Below, in pieces: positions 17,029 to 24,273 of a stretch of 64,000 nt of DNA. Position numbers and translations under genes: made by a program. The DNA comes from Natrarchaeobaculum aegyptiacum (lineage in GTDB: Archaea > Halobacteriota > Halobacteria > Halobacteriales > Natrialbaceae), in NCBI RefSeq assembly GCF_002156705.1, contig NZ_CP019893.1, forward strand, positions 3,410,001 through 3,474,000, in the 5' to 3' direction. Positions within the stretch are counted from its first letter, which is position 1; each line of letters opens with the position of its first letter. The notes under the pieces are model-generated. The model worked only from the letters and a program-made list of their open reading frames with translations, made no database searches and was not told the DNA's origin.

Positions 17029-17777
17029 GCTAAACGACGACGCTGAAGCGGTCGAACTTCGACTTCAGCGACACCGCACGTCGTGGGAGTTACACGTCAC
17101 CGTCGAATACTCGGTCGACGAACCGACCGAATCGGACGATCCTACGTACATCGGTTTCGAAATCGGTGAGAGCGCGTTGATTACGGGCTGTGCCCTCAAA
17201 CGCGATTTGCCACGGAAACCGATGATCGAGAGTGGCAATCGGGTCCGGCACCTCAGAAAAGAGATTCACACGACGCTGAAGCGACTTCAGGAGCGTGACG
17301 CCGCCGAGTGGCGGGTGGACATACGCTTCGATCACTTCCAGAACGCGCTCACGGATATCGTCGAGAAGGCGTCCCGCGAAGCCGTCGAGTACGCTGAGTC
17401 CTTCGAGGACACCGTGATCGTGCTTGAGGACCTGACGTACATCCGTGAGTCGCTGGACTACGGGCAGTTCGTATCCCAGTCGAGTTCGTCAACGCGGCCT
17501 ACACATCGCAGACGTGCCACGAGTGCGGCCACATCGGGAGTCACAACGGTGACGATTTCCGGTGCCAGAACGACGATTGCCACGTATCGGTATTCCACGC
17601 TGACGTGAACGCGGCAGCAAATATCGCTGGCCGCGTTGATCCGTGGGGAGAGAGCGTTCCGTGGAAACCGGAACGGAATGACTCGCCACGGAATGGGAGC
17701 GCCCGTGACAGCGCCACAGTCCACCGCGAGCCGAGCGAGAAACCCTCGCAGATGACGGTCACGGCTTACCAGGACTG
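17029..17777 (+). pseudogene. IS200/IS605 (IS1341-type) TnpB relic, N-terminus lost, frameshifted
   Basis: The C-terminal two thirds of a TnpB RNA-guided nuclease remain. In frame 1 there is the RuvC-I strand (TYIGFEIGES, where the canonical catalytic Asp is Glu) and the second acidic motif VIVLEDLTYIRE. A frameshift near 17483 follows. In the next frame come SQTCHECGHIGSHNG and CQNDDCHVSVFHADVNAAANI, the CxxC...CxxxC zinc ribbon and the RuvC-III Asp. The protein then ends at a TGA at 17775. The N-terminal wedge domain is gone, cut off next to IS6 copy B, which ends at 17020. Truncation, frameshift and the D-to-E change all argue that the nuclease is dead. Confidence 0.85.
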
Positions 17778-17890
17778 AAACCTGCCAGATCGGATTCCCC
17801 TCGTAGGGGAAGCCCCGTCGTCGTCGGGCTACGCCCGACTGCTTGAGGGAGGTTCGCTCCCTCTCCGTTCACGACGGGGAGGATGTCACA
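17778..17890 (+). ncRNA. Right end of the TnpB element with omegaRNA-like fold
   Basis: Immediately after the tnpB stop the sequence folds into a branched structure. The outer stem is ccccgtcgt (17812-17820) with acgacgggg (17870-17878). Inside are two hairpins, tcgggctacgcccga (17823-17837) and gagggaggttcgctccctc (17844-17862). It ends in gaggatgtca (17878-17887), the same ten bases that end a second element at 63676-63685. In IS200/IS605 elements this region encodes the scaffold of the TnpB guide RNA and the bases just beyond the end act as guide. Transcription is not shown. Confidence 0.6.
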
Positions 17891-18411
17891 CCGCCTGGAA
17901 CGCCGTTCGAGGAAGACGTTTCGGACCCTTAATCAGCCGAAACTAAAACAAACAGGTCGTGACGGAGATGATACAAATCTTGTTTCGGACGAGATTCGTA
18001 AACGGCTTTGCAGGCGGGCTACCAGTATCACATGTATGCTGTTTATCAGGCAGATCTCGATACCGATCGTCCTCCTGACCACGAACCAGACACAGTTGAT
18101 CTGACACGCTCTGAATTACGGTCGTACGTTTGTAATTAGAACCACATCGTGTTGCCTGCATGAACGGTTGTGGATCGGGCCGGGCGAGCGAACTTCACGC
18201 CTCGTTTACGCACCGACTGTGCGTGGTCGTCGTGAAGACGACCGAACGCGGCTAACCGGTTGTGACGATTCTGGCCGCGTATCGGCGTTCACTGGAGCGG
18301 CCGGTGAGACCACTGCCTCCATTACTCCGGAACCAACGTCGGGAAAGCCCGAAGGTATCAGGACCGTCCAGACCGGGTGCCTTTTTTGATTCGCACGACC
18401 GATTCGTGTGC
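17891..18411. other. Intergenic stretch, no supported gene
   Basis: About 520 bases of lower GC content lie between the TnpB element and alaX. A short open frame (near 18015-18139) encodes about 45 residues (QAGYQYHMYAVYQADLD) but is closed upstream by TAA and has no start signal. It may be the tail of a lost gene. The alaX promoter lies at the end: ccttttttgatt at about 18380-18391, some 25 bases before the ATG. Confidence 0.5.
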
Positions 18412-19662
18412 ATGACGAAAACACACGCCCCGGGATCACCCGACGTGCGGGAGTTCGAAACGACGGTCGAATCGATCGAGGGTCGTGAAGTTACCCTCGA
18501 GGAGACCTACTTCTACCCCGAAGGCGGCGGACAGCCGGCGGATCGCGGCACGATCGACGGCCTCGAGGTCGCGGACGTGGAAACGCGGGACGGAACGGTA
18601 GTACACACCCTCGAGTCGGAACCGGCGTTTTCGCCCGGTGACGAGGTCGACTGCACGATCGACGACGCGTTCCGGACCTACTGTATGCGCGCTCACACGG
18701 CGAGTCACGTCGTCTACGGTGCCGGCCGCCGGCTGTTCGACGACCTCGGGTACGCCGGCTTCGACATCGGGCCGGAGAAGGTCCGCGTGGACCTGACGAC
18801 GGCCGAGCCGATCGACGATTCGGCGCTCGTGGAACTCGGGAGACTCGCGAATCGCGCGGTCTGGGATGCTCGCCCGGTGACCTGGAAGCGACTGGCGGCC
18901 GACGAGGCCCGCGACCTCGACGGAATCGCGTTCAACGAGAAGACGGAAGCGGAGGCGATGTCGACTGCCGACCGGGAGATCCGGGTGGTAACCGTCGGTT
19001 CGACGACGATCGAGGGGCTCGAAACCGGAGACGGCAACGAACCGTGGGACGTCGCTGCCTGCGGCGGCACCCACGTCGACAACACGCGGCGGATCGGACC
19101 GATCCGGGTACTCGACCGATCGAATCCCGGTGAGGGCGTCACGCGCGTCGAATTTGCGGTCGGCCCGTCGGCGATCGATCGAACCGCACGCGTCCAGGCC
19201 GCCACACGACGGGCGAGTCAGCAGGCCGGCGTTCCACCCACGGAGCTTCCCGACGCCGTTGACCGAATGCAGGACGAACGCGACACCCTCGAGGGCGAAC
19301 TCGAGGACCTCCGGCGGGAGATACTGGACGCCCGGCTCACGGAGCTCCCGACCGTCCAGCGGGACGGCGCGACGTGGGCGGTCGGAACGCTCGAGCGATT
19401 CGATCCAAACGCGGTGAGCGAGGCGGCACAGGAGGCCATCGACGACCCCGGACGGCCGGACGTCGTCGCGACTGTCGGCACGGACGGCGCACCGTCCGTG
19501 GTGATAGCCTCGACCGGCGCGGTCGACGCTGGGGAGGTAATCGACGACGTCACCGACGCCTTCGGCGGGGGCGGTGGCGGCGGCCCGACGGTTGCACAGG
19601 GCGGAGGACTCGACGCCGACCCGGACGAGGTCGTCGAGTGGCTTCGCGAGGACGGGGGCTAA
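18412..19662 (+). CDS. Alanyl-tRNA editing protein, AlaX-L type with DHHA1 domain
   Basis: AlaX deacylates mischarged Ser-tRNA(Ala) (and Gly-tRNA(Ala)) in trans. The 416-residue protein has the N-terminal beta-barrel motif TYFYPEGGGQPADRG. The zinc-site HTASH (residues about 90) and CGGTHV (residues about 221) follow. A helical linker (QDERDTLEGELEDLRRE) comes next, then a C-terminal DHHA1-like domain ending in the GGGGGGGPTVAQGGG loop. The long form mirrors the C-terminal half of AlaRS. The ATG at 18412 is set by the TATA-like element 25 bases before it; the frame extends upstream to 18262 without conserved content. Confidence 0.93.
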   Translation: MTKTHAPGSPDVREFETTVESIEGREVTLEETYFYPEGGGQPADRGTIDGLEVADVETRDGTVVHTLESEPAFSPGDEVDCTIDDAFRTYCMRAHTASHVVYGAGRRLFDDLGYAGFDIGPEKVRVDLTTAEPIDDSALVELGRLANRAVWDARPVTWKRLAADEARDLDGIAFNEKTEAEAMSTADREIRVVTVGSTTIEGLETGDGNEPWDVAACGGTHVDNTRRIGPIRVLDRSNPGEGVTRVEFAVGPSAIDRTARVQAATRRASQQAGVPPTELPDAVDRMQDERDTLEGELEDLRREILDARLTELPTVQRDGATWAVGTLERFDPNAVSEAAQEAIDDPGRPDVVATVGTDGAPSVVIASTGAVDAGEVIDDVTDAFGGGGGGGPTVAQGGGLDADPDEVVEWLREDGG

Positions 19663-19680
19663 ATCGAGGACCGGAACGGA

Positions 19681-20658
19681 TCAGGATCGCTCCTCCAGTT
19701 CCTCGTTGAGCGCCGGCACGACGTCGTGGAGGTCGCCGATGACCGCGTAATCGGCCTTCTGGATGATCGCTGCCTCGGGATCGGTGTTGATCGCGAGGAT
19801 GTTCTCTGCACCCTTACAGCCAACCATGTGCTGGATGGCGCCGCTGATCCCGCAGGCGATGTAGATATCGGGGCTGATCTTCGCGCCGGTCTGGCCGATC
19901 TGGTCGTCGTGGGGACGCCAGCCCTCGTTGACCGCGGCGCGGGAGGCACCGACGGTTCCGTCGAGCAGGTCGGCCAGCGTCTCGAGCTGGTCGTAATCGT
20001 CCGGGTTACCGACTCCACGGCCGCCGCCGACCACGACCCGGGCCTCACCGAGGGCGATTCCCTCCTCGTCGGACGTCTCGACCCGATCGAGCTGGACGGC
20101 GAAGGCTGTGTCGGGAAGCGACGGCGAGAACTCGCTGACCGCCGGCTCGACAGCGGCGTCGGCTTCTTCCACGGGATATTCGTGTTCCGCGGCAGTCACG
20201 AGCGTCGGCTCGCCCTCGAGACGGGCGTGTTCGATCAGGCTCCCACCCCAGCGGTTGCGCTCGAGTTCGTACGCACCGTTGTCGACGTCGACCGCGGTAC
20301 AGTTCGTCGCCATCGGCGCGTCGAGGGTTGCACCGGCGTGGGCGAGCACCTCGTGGCCGCGGTCTGTCGACGGGCCAGTGACGGTCCCAGCGTCGAGGTC
20401 GGCGGCGAGCTGGGCGATGCTCTCGCCCCACGCCTGCGGGGCGTAGCCCTCGCCGTCGAGTCGATCGTGGACGACGTGGTGGACCTCCTCGACACCGTAG
20501 GGTCCGAGCTCGTCCGCCAGCGCGCCGCCTTCAGCGCCGAGGACGGCCGCCTCGAGCGGCTCGCCCGTCCCGGTTGCAATCTCTCGTGCCATGGTCAGGC
20601 TCTCGAGGGAGAGTTCGTCCGGAACGCCGCTCTCGTGTTCGACGAACGAGAGGATCAC
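19681..20658 (-). CDS. etfA: Electron transfer flavoprotein, alpha subunit
   Basis: The alpha subunit binds the redox FAD of ETF and passes electrons from flavoprotein dehydrogenases to the membrane. The 325-residue protein has the C-terminal FAD domain with PDIYIACGISGAIQHMVG, KGAENILAINTDPEA and ADYAVIGDLHDVVPAL, all textbook ETF-alpha signatures. Its GTG start at 20658 overlaps the end of etfB by 4 bases, and a GGAGGTGGA stretch lies just upstream inside etfB. Transcription order is dehydrogenase, etfB, etfA, so this ETF probably serves the dimethylglycine-dehydrogenase-like enzyme encoded first. Confidence 0.96.
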   Translation of the reverse strand: MILSFVEHESGVPDELSLESLTMAREIATGTGEPLEAAVLGAEGGALADELGPYGVEEVHHVVHDRLDGEGYAPQAWGESIAQLAADLDAGTVTGPSTDRGHEVLAHAGATLDAPMATNCTAVDVDNGAYELERNRWGGSLIEHARLEGEPTLVTAAEHEYPVEEADAAVEPAVSEFSPSLPDTAFAVQLDRVETSDEEGIALGEARVVVGGGRGVGNPDDYDQLETLADLLDGTVGASRAAVNEGWRPHDDQIGQTGAKISPDIYIACGISGAIQHMVGCKGAENILAINTDPEAAIIQKADYAVIGDLHDVVPALNEELEERS

Positions 20659-21428
20659 AGGATCTCCACCTCCGACGCGAGGACCTCGACGATGGCTGGC
20701 GCTGCATCGACGCCCTCGCCCAGTATTTCTGCCGGCGAGTCGTCCGTTTCGGGCGCCTCGAGCCTGATCTTCTCGAAGGTTCCGGGTCCGGCTTCGCCGG
20801 TCGGCTCGCGACGGCTAACCTCCTTGCGACGCGCCTGCATCTTGGCGCGCATGGAGGCGTATCTGGGTTCGTTGATCCCCTCTTTGACCGTGACGACGGC
20901 CGGGAGGTCGACCTCGTAGACCTCTTCACCGCCGGAGATCTCTCGTTTCGCGACGGCCACCCCGTCATCGACATCGAGGGACCTGATACCGGTCACGCAG
21001 GGCAGGCCGAGCCGACGCGCGAGGCGGACGCCGACCTGGCAGTTGCCCATGTCGGCCGACTCGTTGCCGAACAACAGGAGATCGAACGCACCGAATTCAT
21101 CCTCGAGATCGTCGATGACGTCGGCGATCGCGTTCGCAGTCGCTCGCGGCCCCCACTCCTCACCGCCGGACTCGAGCAGCGTCGCCTCGTCGGCCTGCAT
21201 GGCGAGTCCGGTCCGAAGCTGTTCGGTTGCCTCCTCGGGGCCGAGCGTGAGGACGTGTGCCGAGCCACCGTGGTCCTCGGCCAGCTGGACAGCCTCTTCG
21301 ATGGCACACTCCTCGTGTGGGCTCATCGTAAATCCGAGGTTACTCGTGTCGATTCGCTGGTTGTCCTCGGTCAGGACGATCTTTGCACCGGTGTTCGGGA
21401 CGCGCTTGACACAGGAGAGTACGTTCAT
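20655..21428 (-). CDS. etfB: Electron transfer flavoprotein, beta subunit
   Basis: This 257-residue ETF-beta has the N-terminal CVKRVPNTGAKI and SPHEECAIEEAVQLAE motifs, the GNESADMGNCQVG loop and a C-terminal TVKEGINEPRYASMRAKMQA region. That last region corresponds to the recognition loop that docks to partner dehydrogenases. It starts two bases after the stop of the upstream FAD-dependent dehydrogenase gene and overlaps etfA by 4 bases, so all three are one operon. No FixA/bifurcating extra features stand out. Confidence 0.96.
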   Translation of the reverse strand: MNVLSCVKRVPNTGAKIVLTEDNQRIDTSNLGFTMSPHEECAIEEAVQLAEDHGGSAHVLTLGPEEATEQLRTGLAMQADEATLLESGGEEWGPRATANAIADVIDDLEDEFGAFDLLLFGNESADMGNCQVGVRLARRLGLPCVTGIRSLDVDDGVAVAKREISGGEEVYEVDLPAVVTVKEGINEPRYASMRAKMQARRKEVSRREPTGEAGPGTFEKIRLEAPETDDSPAEILGEGVDAAPAIVEVLASEVEIL

Positions 21429-21430
21429 GG

Positions 21431-23962
21431 CTAGCTACGGATTCGTTCGTTCTCCGGATCGAACAGCGGTCGGCTGCCGGCGACCTCGACGGTCACCGGG
21501 TACTGTTCACCCATGTACTCGACCTGTAGCTGTTGGCCCTCTTCGGCGTACTCCGGCGGGAGGTAGGCCATCAGCAGGTGTTTGCCCACACTCGGGCCGG
21601 TTCCCGCGCTCGTGACGTAGGATTCGCGCCCCTCCCTGTCGACGATCACGTCGCCCTCGTCGTCGAGGACCGGTTCGTTGCCCAGCATGAACCGGCGCTC
21701 GCCCGACTCGGAGGTGTGATCGTCGACCGAGAGCGTACAGAGCGTGGCGGCGTTGTCCTCCTCGATCGACTCGGCGTAGGCCTCCTTCCCGATGAAGTCG
21801 GCTTCTTTGACGCCGTGGAAGGTGAGCCCGGCTTCGGCAGGGTCGTACTCGAGCTCGAGTTCGTGGCCGAAGAGCCGGTAGCCTTTCTCCATGCGGCCGG
21901 TCGTTCCGTAGACGCCCATGCCGACGGGCCGGATGTCGTACTCCTCGCCGGCCTCGGCGATGGTGTCCCAGAGGCGGCCGCCCGTGGCCGCGGGTGCGTA
22001 AATCTCCCAGCCGAGTTCGCCGACGTAGGAGAGGCGCATCGCCCAGGCGTCGACCTCGCCGACGGTGATCTCCTGGGCGGTATAGGGCGGGAACGCCTCG
22101 TGGGACATATCCTCCTCGGTGACCGAGTCGACGACTGCGCGAGCGTCGGGGCCCCAGACGCCGAGCGTACACAGCGACTCCGACCTGTCGATCAGTTGCA
22201 CGTCGTCGTCGTCCTGAATGTGGCTCGTGAACCACGCGCGGTCGGAGCCCGCCGCAGCACCGCCCGTGATGACGCGATAGTGTTCGGGCCCGAGACGGGC
22301 GATCGTCAGGTCGGAGACGAAGCCGCCGTTTTCCGCGAGGATCGGCGTGTAGACCGTCTTGCCGACGTCGACGTCGGTCCGACCGACGGCCATCTGCTCC
22401 ATGTACTCGACGACGTCCGAGCCGACGAAGTCGAACTTTCCGAAGCCCATGTCGCCGACCATGGCGACGTGGTCGCGCATGTGGAGGTGCTCGCCGAGGA
22501 TGGTCGGCGACCACCACCGCGAGTCCCACTCGTTGCCCCGGAGCAGTCCTGCGAGTTCCTCGTTGTACTTTCGGACGAGGTCCTCGTTGGAGGTGTACCA
22601 CTGCGGCCGTTCCCAGCCGGCGGCTTCGAAGAATCGTGCACCGAGCTCCTCCTGGCGATCGTAGAACGGACTCTGGCGGAGCGGCCGCGAACTCTGCCAC
22701 TGCTCTGCGGGGTGAACGATGCCGTAGATCTTCTGGAAGCCCTCGTGGCCACGGTTCTCGACGAACTCACGGGAGGTGCCGTACTCGTAGAAGCGGTTGA
22801 CGTCCGCCCCGTGGAGGTCGACGTCCGACCAGCCACGCGTCATCCACTGAGCGACCGCCTCGCCGATCGCCGGCGCTTCCTTGATCCAGACCGCGGCACA
22901 CGACCACAGCCCCTCGACGTCCTGCAGCGGGCCCAGCAGCGGCGCGCCGTCCGGCGTCACCGACAGCAGGCCGTCGATCTCGTGACGGACACCGGCCTGC
23001 GGATCGTCGAGCAACTCGGGAACGATCTCGAGGGCGTCTTCCATCGACTGTTCGAAGGCGTCGTCGGTCAGCGGTGGCTGGGTCGGCGACAGCGGTGCCT
23101 CGTCGATCGAGGGCACGTCGTCGACGTCCCAGAGGATCGGCCGGTGCTGGTAGGAGCCGACCTCCAGATCGTTGCCGTGCTGGCGCTCGTACATCTGGGT
23201 GTCCATATCCCGGACGACGGGGAAGGAGATCTCCCCGTCGTAGTCCTCGAAAAAGGAGATCGGCCCGACGCTGACCATCTGGTGGACGGCGGGCGTCAGC
23301 GGGATCTCGACGCCTGCCATCTGTGCAATCTTGGGGCTCCACAGCCCCGCGGCGATGACGACCTCGCCGGCCTCGACGGTTCCGCGGTCGGTTTCGACGG
23401 CCTCGATCTCCCCGCCTTCGACGTGTAGATCGAGCACTTCCGTGTTCGGCGAGAGGGTCAACCCGCCGTCGATCGCATCGTCTGCACGCGCCCGCATGAC
23501 CTCGCCGGCCCGGAGCGGATCACAGGTCCCGGCGCCGGGACTGTAGAACCCACCCTCGACGATGTCGGTGTTGACGTACGGCACCATCTCCTCGATCTCC
23601 TCGACGGAGAGCAGTCGCCCCTCCTCGCCCCATGCCTTGGCCGACTGGACGCGGCGCTCGAGCTCCGCCATCCGCTCGTCGGTCCGGGCGACCTCGATCC
23701 CCCCGCTCTGGGTAAAGGTGTCCATGTCGTCGTACTGCTCGATGGACCGGCTGGTGAGGTGGGTCATCTCCTTCGAGTGTTCGACAGGCATGAGGAAGTT
23801 CGACGCGTGGCCCGTCGAGCCACCGGGGTCCGGGAGCGGCCCCTTGTCCGTCAACAGGATGTCCTCCCGACCCTGCTTTGCGAGGTGGTACGCGAGGCTG
23901 TTCCCGACGATACCCGCGCCGATGATCACTGTCCCCGCACTCGAGGGAATCTCGTCGCTCAT
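21431..23962 (-). CDS. Dimethylglycine/sarcosine dehydrogenase-like FAD enzyme with GcvT domain
   Basis: The 843-residue two-domain protein has an N-terminal DAO-type FAD domain (about 1-370), with GTVIIGAGIVGNSLAYHL and GSTGHASNF. In mammalian DMGDH the histidine of the equivalent GSTWHAAG carries covalent FAD; here it is His52. A short FAO_M-type link follows. The C-terminal half is a GcvT/THF-binding aminomethyltransferase fold (about 430-840), with MVGDMGFGKFDFVG, LSYVGELGWEIYAP and RPVGMGVYGTTGRMEKGYR. Such enzymes oxidatively demethylate dimethylglycine or sarcosine, hand the carbon to THF as 5,10-methylene-THF, and use ETF as acceptor. etfB follows after two bases, matching that chemistry. 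Exact substrate (DMG, sarcosine or another N-methyl amine) is inferred. Confidence 0.88.
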   Translation of the reverse strand: MSDEIPSSAGTVIIGAGIVGNSLAYHLAKQGREDILLTDKGPLPDPGGSTGHASNFLMPVEHSKEMTHLTSRSIEQYDDMDTFTQSGGIEVARTDERMAELERRVQSAKAWGEEGRLLSVEEIEEMVPYVNTDIVEGGFYSPGAGTCDPLRAGEVMRARADDAIDGGLTLSPNTEVLDLHVEGGEIEAVETDRGTVEAGEVVIAAGLWSPKIAQMAGVEIPLTPAVHQMVSVGPISFFEDYDGEISFPVVRDMDTQMYERQHGNDLEVGSYQHRPILWDVDDVPSIDEAPLSPTQPPLTDDAFEQSMEDALEIVPELLDDPQAGVRHEIDGLLSVTPDGAPLLGPLQDVEGLWSCAAVWIKEAPAIGEAVAQWMTRGWSDVDLHGADVNRFYEYGTSREFVENRGHEGFQKIYGIVHPAEQWQSSRPLRQSPFYDRQEELGARFFEAAGWERPQWYTSNEDLVRKYNEELAGLLRGNEWDSRWWSPTILGEHLHMRDHVAMVGDMGFGKFDFVGSDVVEYMEQMAVGRTDVDVGKTVYTPILAENGGFVSDLTIARLGPEHYRVITGGAAAGSDRAWFTSHIQDDDDVQLIDRSESLCTLGVWGPDARAVVDSVTEEDMSHEAFPPYTAQEITVGEVDAWAMRLSYVGELGWEIYAPAATGGRLWDTIAEAGEEYDIRPVGMGVYGTTGRMEKGYRLFGHELELEYDPAEAGLTFHGVKEADFIGKEAYAESIEEDNAATLCTLSVDDHTSESGERRFMLGNEPVLDDEGDVIVDREGRESYVTSAGTGPSVGKHLLMAYLPPEYAEEGQQLQVEYMGEQYPVTVEVAGSRPLFDPENERIRS

Positions 23963-24273
23963 CGTCGATCACCGGTCCGTTCGACTCCCGTCCACGACTG
24001 TGGTACGTTACCGTATAGTATCATCTTCGTTCGATACTGACCGCCGCGCAGGATATTAAATGACGGTATAGATGCCACTCTAGTTATGGGACGAGCGACG
24101 TCGACTCGACTCGAGCGGCGAGCAGTGTGGACAGCGGAAACGACGCCATCGCTCGAGAGAGTGCCTGAAGCGCAGGAATTGGGCGTGGACACATACTGGT
24201 CGACCACTCGTCGGCAGGAACGCGAACCGCTCCACAACCTACCAACGTAGTGAGTAGACGTGGTTTCCCATCG
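23963..24273. promoter_or_regulatory. Intergenic region with candidate promoter for the dehydrogenase-etfBA operon
   Basis: Between the dehydrogenase start and the folCP stop there are 311 bases with no supported gene. On the minus strand two AT-rich elements stand out, gatgatactatacgg (24011-24025) and catttaatatcc (24051-24062). Either could be the TATA box of the dehydrogenase-etfBA operon; the nearer one would leave a leader of about 30 bases. The folCP 3' end contributes the other flank. I see no clear operator repeat. Confidence 0.45.

Noticed and set aside
17883-18104. A 73-codon open frame just after the TnpB element
   Set aside because: It begins inside the element's right end, and the sequence lacks haloarchaeal acidity or any recognised domain.
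21533-23428. A 631-codon open frame on the plus strand
   Set aside because: It is the antisense of the dimethylglycine-dehydrogenase-like gene. The translated product is Val/Asp/Arg-rich with no motif, whereas the minus strand carries a complete FAD-GcvT enzyme.
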